Source of the DNA: Acidobacteriota bacterium
GTDB lineage: Bacteria > Acidobacteriota > UBA6911 > RPQK01 > DATIPO01
Reading direction: 5' to 3'
Length of the DNA stretch: 7,515 nt
NCBI GenBank assembly: GCA_028277865.1
Contig: JANQFM010000809.1
Span: forward strand, 1-7,515
Below are positions 1 to 6,453 of this stretch, piece after piece. The notes beneath the pieces are model-generated. The model ran no database searches and had not been told where the DNA came from. It was given only the letters and a program-made list of their open reading frames with translations. Made by a program: the position numbers and the translations under genes. Every line of letters begins with the position of its first letter. Position 1 is the stretch's first letter.

Positions 1-2
1 GA

Positions 3-2126
3 ATGCAATCGTCTGCCTTCGAAGGCCTGCCTGAGAGAATCGGTCGCCTGGGCGAATTGGCCTACAACCTTTGGTGGAGCTGGGCTCCCCAAGCCAGAGT
101 CCTTTTCAAGCGGCTGGACCTGGCCTTATGGCGTCAAACGCGCCACAACCCTGTGGCCATGCTTCGCAGAATCTCAGCTGAGAAGCTGGAGCGGATCTCC
201 CGCCAAGAGTCTTTTCTCGAGCTCTATGACCGGGTGATGGAGCGCTTTGACTCCTACATGACGCAGCCGAGTTGGTTCGAAGCCGCCTATCCCCAACACT
301 CATCCAGCAAGATTGCCTACTTTTGCGCCGAATTCGGCTTGCACAGCTCCCTGCCCATCTATTCAGGCGGACTGGGCCTGCTGGCCGGAGACACCTGTAA
401 AGAAGCCAGCGATTTGGGGATTCCCTTTGTGGGCATCGGCTGCCTTTATCCGGAGGGCTACTTCCGCCAGCAAATCGAGCCGGACGGGCGTCAGGAGGCC
501 TTTTACGTTCGCCTCAACAGCGACGAAGCCCCCCTGCAGCCGCTGCTCAACCCCGATGGAAGCCGCCTCATCCTGTCCATTCCGGTGGCCGACCGTCAGG
601 TCCATGTGGCGGTTTGGCAGGTCCAGGCCGGCAGAATCCCCATTTTCCTGATGGATACCTGCATCGAAGAGAACTCTCCCTGGGACCGGGACGTGTCGGC
701 ACGCCTTTATGGCGGGGACCAGTCGGTGCGCCTGCGCCAAGAGATCATCCTCGGCATGGGAGGGCTGCGTGTCCTGCAGGCGTTGGGGCACTCTCCCACC
801 CTGCTGCACCTCAACGAGGGGCACGCTGCATTCGCCACCCTGGAACTGCTCTCCCAGCTATGCAGGAAAGGGCTCGGCTTTGAGGATGCTCTGCAGGAGG
901 TTCGCCGCTGCACGGTTTTTACCACCCATACGCCGGTCAAGGCGGGTCACGACGAATTCTCATTCAGCATGATGGAAGAGTTCTTCCGCTCCTTTTGGCA
1001 GGATTTGGGGATCAGCAGGGAGCGATTCTTGGACCTGGGTAATGCGCCCGGATCAGGGACCTTCGGCATGACGGTGCTGGCGCTCAGGGCGGCAGGCCGC
1101 GCCAACGGGGTCAGCCGACGGCATGGCGAGGTCTCCAGGAAGATGTGGCAATCCCTTTGGCCCGACACTGCGCCTCAACAAGTCCCCATCCTGTCGACCA
1201 CCAACGGCGTCCACCTGCCCACCTGGCTTTCTCCCGAGTTGGACGGCTTGCTGAGACGCCATTTGGGCAACGATTGGCTGAACAACCACGACGATTCCCG
1301 CATGTGGGAGTCGATGGAACAGATCCCTGACGGTGAGCTCTGGCAAGCCCACCGCAAGCTCAAGCGCAAGCTGCTGCGAATCGTGCGCGAGAAAGGGCGC
1401 GCCCGATGGAGGGAGGACGGACTGTCCGCAGGCCAGTTGGTGGCCTTCGGCTGCCTTCTCGACCCGGACATTTTGACAATCGGCTTTGCCCGCCGCTTCG
1501 CCACATACAAGCGGGGCAACCTGGTTCTAAGGGACCGGGAACGCCTGCGCCGTATCCTGCTCGATTCCGACCGGCCCGTCCAGATCGTCTTCGCTGGCAA
1601 GGCCCACCCTGCCGACGAAGCCGGAAAGTACGTTCTGCAGGAGGTCTTCCAGGCCTGCATGGATCCTGAAATGGCGGGACGCCTGGCCTTCATCGAGGAG
1701 TACGACAAGCATATCGGCTACCTGATGGTCCAGGGAGTGGACGTGTGGCTCAACAACCCCCGCCCTCCCCTGGAAGCCAGCGGCACCAGCGGCCAGAAGT
1801 CTGCCATGAACGGGGTTCCCAACCTCAGCGTGTTGGACGGATGGTGGTGCGAAGGCTACAACGGGCGCAACGGATGGGCAGTGGACGAACAGACCGGCGG
1901 CGACGACGAAGCCACGGCCCTAGCCCTCTATGAAATCCTCGAAAACCACATCGTTCCCCTCTACTACGAAACCGACCCCAGCGGCGTCCCCTCCGGCTGG
2001 GTGTCGGTGATGAAGGAAAGCATCCGCTCCCTGGCCGCCCCCTTCTCGGCCCGTCGCATGGTCAAGGAGTATGTGGAGAAGATGTATCTGGCCGAGGACG
2101 GAGAATGGATACGGGAAACAGGCTGA
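3..2126 (+). CDS. glgP: Alpha-glucan (glycogen/maltodextrin) phosphorylase, GT35 family
   Basis: By family, it cleaves terminal alpha-1,4-linked glucose from glycogen or maltodextrins with inorganic phosphate, giving glucose 1-phosphate, in the cytoplasm with a PLP cofactor. The N-terminus (LPERIGRLGELAYNLWWSW, from residue 9) is the DUF3417-type start of the Thermus/Mycobacterium branch. Active-site blocks follow in order: HLNEGH (269-274), THTPVKAGH (308-316, His309 equivalent to muscle phosphorylase His377), ARRFATYKR (496-504, phosphate-site Arg498 and Lys503), and EASGTSGQKSAMNG with Lys599 as the expected PLP Schiff-base lysine, then the WWCEGYNG segment. At 707 residues it is near the short end of the family and looks complete at the C-terminus. 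The ATG at position 3 is plausible, but only two bases lie upstream, so an earlier start cannot be excluded. The stop is 10 nt from the convergent Rpn gene. The function is firm; the preferred glucan is not known from sequence. Confidence 0.93.
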   Translation: MQSSAFEGLPERIGRLGELAYNLWWSWAPQARVLFKRLDLALWRQTRHNPVAMLRRISAEKLERISRQESFLELYDRVMERFDSYMTQPSWFEAAYPQHSSSKIAYFCAEFGLHSSLPIYSGGLGLLAGDTCKEASDLGIPFVGIGCLYPEGYFRQQIEPDGRQEAFYVRLNSDEAPLQPLLNPDGSRLILSIPVADRQVHVAVWQVQAGRIPIFLMDTCIEENSPWDRDVSARLYGGDQSVRLRQEIILGMGGLRVLQALGHSPTLLHLNEGHAAFATLELLSQLCRKGLGFEDALQEVRRCTVFTTHTPVKAGHDEFSFSMMEEFFRSFWQDLGISRERFLDLGNAPGSGTFGMTVLALRAAGRANGVSRRHGEVSRKMWQSLWPDTAPQQVPILSTTNGVHLPTWLSPELDGLLRRHLGNDWLNNHDDSRMWESMEQIPDGELWQAHRKLKRKLLRIVREKGRARWREDGLSAGQLVAFGCLLDPDILTIGFARRFATYKRGNLVLRDRERLRRILLDSDRPVQIVFAGKAHPADEAGKYVLQEVFQACMDPEMAGRLAFIEEYDKHIGYLMVQGVDVWLNNPRPPLEASGTSGQKSAMNGVPNLSVLDGWWCEGYNGRNGWAVDEQTGGDDEATALALYEILENHIVPLYYETDPSGVPSGWVSVMKESIRSLAAPFSARRMVKEYVEKMYLAEDGEWIRETG

Positions 2127-2136
2127 AAGAGGTTTG

Positions 2137-2373
2137 TCAGCCCTGATCCGCGAAGACTCCCTCTAAGGTTCGGGCGCTCAAAAGCCTCCGGCTCCAGGCC
2201 TGGAGGGCTTTGGCCGATGCGGAGTCGATTCTTTGCTGGTGAGCCTTGTCCAGTTTTCCAAACCTCTGCTCCAGCATATTCCTGAATAGGGCACGTTGGC
2301 CTTCGCGTCGGCCTTCTTCAAAGCCCTGCCTCTTCCACTGCAGGCACCAGGCATCCTCACGCAGCTCGATCAT
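2137..2373 (-). CDS. Candidate intragenic small protein: Rpn C-terminal tail from an internal start
   Basis: In-frame ATG at codon 240 of the Rpn gene would give a 78-residue protein, MIELREDAWC to the shared stop, containing only the DUF4351-like tail and no nuclease residues. It is preceded by a full AGGAGGT Shine-Dalgarno (plus-strand ACCTCCT at 2381-2387) with 7 nt spacing, far better than the site of the full-length start. E. coli Rpn genes are reported to make small C-terminal proteins from internal starts that block the toxicity of the long form, so the same arrangement is inferred here. I see no clear internal promoter upstream of the site. Against it, the Shine-Dalgarno falls on codons for Glu-Glu-Val in an acidic helix, and such codons can create GAGGAGGT by chance. 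Translation is unproven. Confidence 0.5.
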   Translation of the reverse strand: MIELREDAWCLQWKRQGFEEGRREGQRALFRNMLEQRFGKLDKAHQQRIDSASAKALQAWSRRLLSARTLEGVFADQG

Positions 2374-3090
2374 TTTGCTGACCTCCTCAATGTCTTTCTC
2401 CTCAAACTCCGGGAACTGCCTCCCCAAGCGGGAGGGCAGATAGGCCTGAAACAGCCAGCTGGCAAAGGAACGGCGCAGTTCCTCCCGACCCGGCGCTCGG
2501 AGCAGGCGGTCCAAGTGTCGCAGCTCTTGAAGCATTTGGGACGGGCTGCGGCAGGCTTCCAGGCCAAAGAGGGCAGAGACCAGGTTGCCCGGCACCCTCA
2601 CTTGACGAGAAGACAGCCGCACGGCGTCCAGCATCACGAAACGGTGGCGGGGAAGGTACTTTTCTATCCCCTCGGGCCTGTCTTCCATCAATCGCCTGAT
2701 CTCCCGGAGCGTTTTCCAGGGGCGTCGGCCAGTATACACGACGGCGCCGAAAATGGGCGGGTACTTTGTGCCCCGCAGCAGCTTCTCCCGAACCAGCTCT
2801 TGGCAAAGCAGCACCACGTAGCCCAGCATCCGGATCGGCATGTGACGGTCGGGGCTGGAGCGGAATTCCAGGATCAGATACAAGTCGGACTGTTGGCCCC
2901 GCGGTCGGAGCCTCCAAACCATATCAGCTTCGCGCTGCAAGGGCAGATTGGCGACCAGGACAGTGCTGACTCGCCGCAGGGTGCCCCAGCGCAGCTTCCT
3001 TATCCACTTTTCCGGAACCAGGCGCAGCAAGTGGACGACCATCTCGGGGTGCGAAAAAAGCCTCTTGTATGCCCGGTCGTAGTACTGCAT
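2137..3090 (-). CDS. Rpn-family PD-(D/E)XK nuclease (YhgA-like/transposase_31) with DUF4351-like C-terminus
   Basis: A 317-residue member of the Rpn group. Escherichia coli relatives are DNA endonucleases that promote RecA-independent recombination and have been linked to anti-phage toxicity. The opening YYDRAYKRLFSHPEMV is typical of the family. The nuclease core spans roughly residues 1-125: Asp56 in READMVW, then LILEFRSSPDRHMPIRML with Glu75, then FGAVVYTGRRPW. The usual E-x-Q is E-F-R here (Arg77 in the Gln position). Residues 180-240 are helical. The end (GFEEGRREG from 256, then LEQRFGKL, then LLSARTLEGVF) resembles DUF4351. The ATG at 3090 is chosen because an in-frame TGA lies 22-24 nt upstream and the conserved N-terminus begins there. 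Its Shine-Dalgarno is poor: AAGG only 1 nt from the ATG. An internal start with a strong ribosome site lies at 2373. The gene is convergent with the phosphorylase and divergent from padR. The old 'transposase' label does not make this a transposon; no terminal repeats are visible. Confidence 0.85.
   Translation of the reverse strand: MQYYDRAYKRLFSHPEMVVHLLRLVPEKWIRKLRWGTLRRVSTVLVANLPLQREADMVWRLRPRGQQSDLYLILEFRSSPDRHMPIRMLGYVVLLCQELVREKLLRGTKYPPIFGAVVYTGRRPWKTLREIRRLMEDRPEGIEKYLPRHRFVMLDAVRLSSRQVRVPGNLVSALFGLEACRSPSQMLQELRHLDRLLRAPGREELRRSFASWLFQAYLPSRLGRQFPEFEEKDIEEVSKMIELREDAWCLQWKRQGFEEGRREGQRALFRNMLEQRFGKLDKAHQQRIDSASAKALQAWSRRLLSARTLEGVFADQG
2381..2387 (-). promoter_or_regulatory. Strong internal ribosome binding site within the Rpn gene
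   Basis: On the minus strand this reads AGGAGGT, seven consecutive bases complementary to the 3' end of 16S rRNA. It is followed by CAGCAAA (7 nt) and an in-frame ATG at 2373-2371. The spacing is optimal. This is the best Shine-Dalgarno I noticed next to a start codon in the window. It supports the internal small protein. Confidence 0.55.
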
Positions 3091-3126
3091 GCCTTGCGCC
3101 GGGTCAATGCATCAGCCGGGCCAGAA

Positions 3127-3151
3127 GGCATTCCTTGGGCGCCGGAATGTC
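3127..3151 (-). repeat. Hairpin-forming inverted repeat upstream of the Rpn start
   Basis: GGCATTCC and GGAATGTC form an 8-bp stem with one G-U wobble around a 9-nt loop, 37-61 nt upstream of the Rpn start codon. If the transcript starts farther upstream, the hairpin would sit in the 5' leader. There is no U-run, so it is not a typical terminator. Its function is unknown and it could be chance. Confidence 0.4.
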
Positions 3152-3181
3152 GATTGACTCAGCAAGTGCTTTTTCTTCAGC

Positions 3182-3226
3182 GGCTTGCCGCAATCTACAG
3201 TTCAAAATGATCGGTATCGGCAAGCC
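3182..3226. repeat. 9-bp perfect inverted repeat with 27-nt loop
   Basis: GGCTTGCCG (3182-3190) and CGGCAAGCC (3218-3226) are exact reverse complements. The second arm also overlaps a direct repeat GGCAAG-CCA-GGCAAG (3219-3233). It lies about 90-135 nt upstream of the Rpn start. It could be an operator pair or the base of a structured leader; no function is assigned. Confidence 0.4.
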
Positions 3227-3313
3227 AGGCAAGAGGGCATTAGTTGGGAACCTCTCAGAAAATAAATCGAACTGTGCCCACGAAAAGCGCTGAGGCATTC
3301 GGGATCATTTTCG

Positions 3314-3342
3314 CCCTCCCTCCTCCAACTCCCTCCTACCCC
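3314..3342. other. Pyrimidine-rich, C-run tract abutting the padR promoter
   Basis: Twenty-nine bases, nearly all C and T, with four C-runs of three or more (3314-3316, 3318-3320, 3331-3333, 3339-3342). The minus strand is correspondingly G-rich and could in principle fold into an irregular G-quadruplex with loops of about 5, 10 and 1 nt. The tract ends exactly where the -35 box begins, so it occupies the upstream-element position of the promoter. The folding and any effect are inference. Confidence 0.4.
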
Positions 3343-3372
3343 TTGACCACTGATGGGTCCATCTGCTAGCAT
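3343..3372 (+). promoter_or_regulatory. Sigma70-type promoter for the padR-permease operon
   Basis: TTGACC (3343-3348) as -35, an 18-nt spacer, and TAGCAT (3367-3372) as -10, preceded by TGC, giving an extended -10. Transcription would start near 3379, leaving a leader of about 25 nt before the ATG at 3404. This rules out the earlier in-frame ATG at 3353, which lies between the two promoter boxes. It matches the consensus reasonably well but is not proven. Confidence 0.6.
3352..3363. promoter_or_regulatory. Candidate PadR operator (palindrome in promoter spacer)
   Basis: GATGG-GT-CCATC is a perfect 5-bp inverted repeat lying between the -35 and -10 boxes. A dimeric regulator bound here would block RNA polymerase. 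PadR-family proteins are winged-helix dimers that commonly repress their own operons through dyad sites, so PadR autoregulation is the natural inference. The arms are short, so chance is possible. Confidence 0.4.
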
Positions 3373-3391
3373 ACCTGAATCACTTAGGGAT

Positions 3392-3396
3392 GGAGG
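3392..3396 (+). promoter_or_regulatory. Ribosome binding site of padR
   Basis: GGAGG with 7 nt to the ATG at 3404. This fixes the start at 3404 rather than the in-frame ATG at 3353, which has no Shine-Dalgarno and sits inside the promoter. Confidence 0.7.
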
Positions 3397-3403
3397 CGAC
3401 TTT

Positions 3404-3736
3404 ATGGCTGGCAGCAATCTTTACACCGGAACCCTCGACCTTTTGATTTTGCGGGCTTTGCAGCATGGCCCCTGCCACGGCTATGCCGTGAGCCAGTGGA
3501 TTCGCAAGTGCAGCAGGGGGGTGCTGCAAGTGGAAGAGGGAGCCCTCTACCCAGCTTTGCATCGATTGGAAAAGAGAGGTTGGCTGGATTCGGAATGGGG
3601 ACGCACGGAAACCAACCGCCAGGCAAAATTTTACCAGTTGACCCGCCAGGGACGCCGCCAGCTGCAAACAGAGACCGACCGATGGACCGAGCACGCGGAC
3701 GCCGTCTCAGCTGTCCTCAGCGCTGCCCAGGAGTAA
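3404..3736 (+). CDS. PadR-family transcriptional regulator, acidobacterial type
   Basis: A 110-residue winged-helix DNA-binding protein. The sequence follows the acidobacterial PadR pattern: GTLDLLILRALQHGPCHGYAV (about residues 9-29, helix 1 onward), VEEGALYPALHRLEKRGWL (43-61, recognition helix), then EWG, NRQAKFYQLTRQGRRQL (70-86, the beta-hairpin wing) and a short C-terminal helix with a Trp for dimerisation. It is the length expected for this compact form, which lacks the long C-terminal domain of classical PadR. It is followed after 3 nt by the permease gene. The usual inference is that it represses its own operon in response to an unknown signal. The ligand cannot be told from sequence. 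Confidence 0.9.
   Translation: MAGSNLYTGTLDLLILRALQHGPCHGYAVSQWIRKCSRGVLQVEEGALYPALHRLEKRGWLDSEWGRTETNRQAKFYQLTRQGRRQLQTETDRWTEHADAVSAVLSAAQE
3729..3733 (+). promoter_or_regulatory. Ribosome binding site of the permease inside the end of padR
   Basis: AGGAG overlapping the last codons of padR, 6 nt before the ATG at 3740. With the stop and next start only 3 nt apart, translation of the two genes is probably coupled. Confidence 0.65.
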
Positions 3737-3739
3737 GGC

Positions 3740-6430
3740 ATGTCAGATCGAGGCATTTTCCGACGCACCTTTCGCATCACCCGCCATCGCAGCGACATCA
3801 ATCGCGACATCCATGACGAGATTCAGTTCCACCTGGATATGCGGATCTCCGAACTCGTCGAGCAAGGGCTCTCCCCCGATCAGGCTGAGGCCGTAGCCCG
3901 TCAGGCATTGGGTAACCGGCAGGAAATCGAGGCTGATTGCCGTGGCGTGACCCGGTCTGTGAAAAGGAAGCAGCGCTGGGTGGAAGGCTTGGAATCCATC
4001 TGGCGCGATTTGTCCCTGGCTGTCCGAAATCTGCTGCGGCGCCCCGGCTACTCCCTGGTGGCTGTCTTGACGATGGCCCTTTGCCTGGCGGTCAACACGG
4101 CAGTATTCACAGTGGTGGACGCCGTCCTGCTGGTGCCGCTTCCCTTCCCCGATTCGCATCGCATCGCCGTCTTGTTCAACAGCTACCCTAACGCCGGTTC
4201 GGCCCGATCCTCCAACAGCGTTCCTGATTTTTACGACCGCCGGGAGTTGGAGGCCTTTCAGGAGGTGGCCCTTTACGAGTCTCAAAGCCGCCCCATCGGA
4301 AGGGGGGAATCGCTGCGCCAAGTCTTCAGCATGCAGGTGACGCCTTCCTTCTTCAAGGTCTTGCAGGTCCAGCCTGGCAGCGGTCGCTATTTCCTTGAAG
4401 ATGAAGGCGAGATAGGGCGCGATGCAGTGGTTGTGATCAGCCACGGCTTGAGCCGAGAGCTTTTTGGGGATGCGATGGCAGTGGGGCGTTCACTTCTCGT
4501 GGAAGGCGTCGCGCGCACTATCGTGGGTGTCATGCCTCCGGACTTCCGGTTTGCCGACTGGGACGCCGAGATCTGGCTTCCGCTGGCATTCAGCCAGCAG
4601 CAAAAATCCGATGCCGCCCGGCACAGGAACAGCTACCAGATGGTCGCCCGCCTCAGCCCGGGCACCAGCATGGAGACGGCTCGCTCCCAGGTTGATGCCC
4701 TCAACGCGGCAATCGCCGAGGATTTGCCCCCGCAGCTTCGGGAAGGCCTTGCCGCCACGGGATTCCACACTCAGGTGCACCGTTTCCAAGACGATCTGGT
4801 ACGCGAAGTCCGGCCCTCCTTGTTGCTGCTTTGGGCCGGCTCCTTGTTCGTGCTGCTGATCGGCTGCCTGAGCTTGGCCAACCTGCAGTTGGTGCGTGCC
4901 ACAGGACGGATGAGGGAATTGGCGGCCCGCTTCGTATTGGGCGCCAGCCGCTGGCGCCTGATGCGCCTGCTTTTGTCGGAGAGCCTCTTGTTGGCAGCCT
5001 TGGGCGGGGCGCTCGGATTGCTGGCCACCGGATGGAGCCTGGGGCTGCTGGACACCTTTGAGGTCTATCAGATTCCCCGCATCGACCAGGTCAAGCTGGC
5101 AGGCAACGGTTTTTTGGCAGCTGCAGGCCTGGCTCTTGCAGTCGGCATCCTCTCGGGTATCTTGCCGGCGGCAGTCATTCATCGATTCGATCTCTTCGGG
5201 GTCTTTCGATCCAGCGCAAGGTCCAGTTCGGGCAGATCCGGCAGGACTTTGCGCGCCGCATTGGCGGCTTTGCAGGTGGCTGTGGCCTTTGTGCTGCTGG
5301 CCGGTGCCGGGCTGATGCTGGCCAGCCTCATGCAGGTGCGCGCCGTCGATCCCGGAATCGAGGCTGAGGGAGTGCTGGCTGCGGCAGTGATCCTGCCATC
5401 CAAGCGCTATCCCCAGGTGGTGCAGCGGCTTCAGTTTATTCAACGGGCCTTGGACGGGGTTCGCGCCCTGCCCGAAGTGTCCGAGGCGGCCATTGCCAGT
5501 CAGATACCTTTCTCCGGATCGACCTCGCGGGGGGTGGTCACACCGGAAGGGAGGGCTGCGGCTGCCGGGGAATCCGTCCGGACTCACTACGGGACGGTGG
5601 TCAGCCCGAGCTATTTCGCAGCCATGGGAATACCGCTGCTGAAGGGCCGCAGCTTTGACAGCCGGGAGCAGCGCAACTCCCCTCCGGTGGTGATCGTGGA
5701 CGAGCGCCTGGCGCAGATTTACTGGCCTGACTCGGATCCCATCGGCAAGCGGATGCTCCTGGACAGTCAGCCAGGCCCCAACGCTCCCTGGCACACGGTC
5801 ATCGGAGTGGTGGGTGAAATCCGCCAAAATGACCTGACCGACACTTCCCCGCCCGGCGCCTACTATCTGTCGCACCGGAAATCATGGCTGGGTTTTTTCC
5901 GATTGGTGGTCAAGACCTCCGGCGAGCCCCGCAGCCTGCTCGACCCTTTGCGTCGGGTCATGGCCGGGTTGGACCCTGAAATTCCTCTTTTCTGGGTCCA
6001 AACAATGGAGGAGGGCGTCAATGAACAGTTGCTGCTGCGTCGCATTCCCCTGCAGTTGCTGACTTTTTTCGCTGCGGCGGCACTCTTTCTGGCCGCCGTG
6101 GCCATCTATGGGGTCTTGGACGAATCGGTCAGGCAGCGAACCCGCGAGATCGGTATTCGAATGGCCATGGGCAGCAGCCTCAAGGCGATTCACAGCCTGG
6201 TCTTGGGCCAGAGCCTGCGCTTGGTAGGCGCCGGACAGGTGGTGGGATTGACCACAGCGTTGCTGCTGGGCGGCTGGATGGCCAGCTTTCTCTATCAAGT
6301 GCGCCCTCGCGATCCCTGGGTGCTCCTGATGGTTGCGCTGCTGACCGCCCTGACAGCCCTGATCGCCTCCTGGCTGCCCACCCGGCGAGCTTCACGCGTC
6401 AACCCCGTGAGCGCCTTGAATGCCGACTGA
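3740..6430 (+). CDS. ADOP-family (FtsX/MacB-like) ABC transporter permease, orphan
   Basis: An 896-residue inner-membrane protein with two MacB/FtsX halves. Residues 20-65 (DIHDEIQFHLDMRISELVEQ, then GLSPDQAEAVARQALGN) form the soluble helical N-terminal region typical of acidobacterial duplicated orphan permeases. Predicted membrane helices lie near 104-130, 359-382, 406-434, 455-478, 504-530, 770-793, 820-848 and 859-880. Large extracytoplasmic MacB-type domains fill about 135-355 and 535-765. The FtsX signatures RMRELAARFVLGASRWRL (390-407) and TREIGIRMAMGSSLKAI (801-817) mark the two coupling loops. The tail RRASRVNPVSALNAD is typical. MacB-like proteins transmit motion from a cytoplasmic ATPase to the periplasm and can drive export of lipoproteins, peptides or drugs. 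No ATPase gene is adjacent, so the partner must be elsewhere or absent. The start is supported by AGGAG 6 nt upstream. Confidence 0.9.
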   Translation: MSDRGIFRRTFRITRHRSDINRDIHDEIQFHLDMRISELVEQGLSPDQAEAVARQALGNRQEIEADCRGVTRSVKRKQRWVEGLESIWRDLSLAVRNLLRRPGYSLVAVLTMALCLAVNTAVFTVVDAVLLVPLPFPDSHRIAVLFNSYPNAGSARSSNSVPDFYDRRELEAFQEVALYESQSRPIGRGESLRQVFSMQVTPSFFKVLQVQPGSGRYFLEDEGEIGRDAVVVISHGLSRELFGDAMAVGRSLLVEGVARTIVGVMPPDFRFADWDAEIWLPLAFSQQQKSDAARHRNSYQMVARLSPGTSMETARSQVDALNAAIAEDLPPQLREGLAATGFHTQVHRFQDDLVREVRPSLLLLWAGSLFVLLIGCLSLANLQLVRATGRMRELAARFVLGASRWRLMRLLLSESLLLAALGGALGLLATGWSLGLLDTFEVYQIPRIDQVKLAGNGFLAAAGLALAVGILSGILPAAVIHRFDLFGVFRSSARSSSGRSGRTLRAALAALQVAVAFVLLAGAGLMLASLMQVRAVDPGIEAEGVLAAAVILPSKRYPQVVQRLQFIQRALDGVRALPEVSEAAIASQIPFSGSTSRGVVTPEGRAAAAGESVRTHYGTVVSPSYFAAMGIPLLKGRSFDSREQRNSPPVVIVDERLAQIYWPDSDPIGKRMLLDSQPGPNAPWHTVIGVVGEIRQNDLTDTSPPGAYYLSHRKSWLGFFRLVVKTSGEPRSLLDPLRRVMAGLDPEIPLFWVQTMEEGVNEQLLLRRIPLQLLTFFAAAALFLAAVAIYGVLDESVRQRTREIGIRMAMGSSLKAIHSLVLGQSLRLVGAGQVVGLTTALLLGGWMASFLYQVRPRDPWVLLMVALLTALTALIASWLPTRRASRVNPVSALNAD

Positions 6431-6453
6431 CAGGCTTCGCCAAATCCAGAGAA

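Larger units (their letters stand above)
3091..3403. other. Divergent intergenic region between the Rpn gene and padR
   Basis: About 313 nt with no convincing gene. The short open frames here (for example 3104-3298 on the minus strand) show no recognisable family. The rpn-proximal half has two inverted repeats (3127-3151 and 3182-3226) but no convincing rpn promoter. The padR-proximal part has a pyrimidine-rich tract (3314-3342), a promoter (3343-3372) with a palindrome in its spacer, and a ribosome binding site (3392-3396). The stretch 3230-3310 holds nothing I can name. Confidence 0.7.

Noticed and set aside
2239..2290. Second internal in-frame ATG in the Rpn gene (codon 272, at 2277)
   Set aside because: Only a short AGGA directly next to the ATG, with too little spacing; the start at codon 240 is far better.
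2137..3090. Rpn gene as part of an insertion sequence
   Set aside because: Family members are annotated as putative transposases, but I see no terminal inverted repeats, target-site duplication or second transposition gene at either side.
2296..3210. 304-codon plus-strand open frame across the Rpn gene
   Set aside because: Antisense to an Rpn protein with recognisable family motifs; its own translation shows no domain and it has no plausible ribosome site.
3104..3298. 64-codon minus-strand open frame ending 13 nt upstream of the Rpn start
   Set aside because: Considered as an upstream leader peptide or small partner of Rpn. No Shine-Dalgarno, no recognisable sequence, and it is interrupted by the two inverted repeats; kept only as intergenic.
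3353..3403. Upstream in-frame start for padR at 3353
   Set aside because: It falls between the -35 and -10 boxes and lacks a ribosome site, while ATG 3404 has GGAGG at 7 nt and begins at the conserved family N-terminus.
4490..5875. 461-codon open frame on the minus strand opposite the permease
   Set aside because: It lies entirely within the confidently identified ADOP permease, is low-complexity (rich in Gln, His, Ala, Gly), and matches no family I recognise; it is a by-product of GC-rich codon use.
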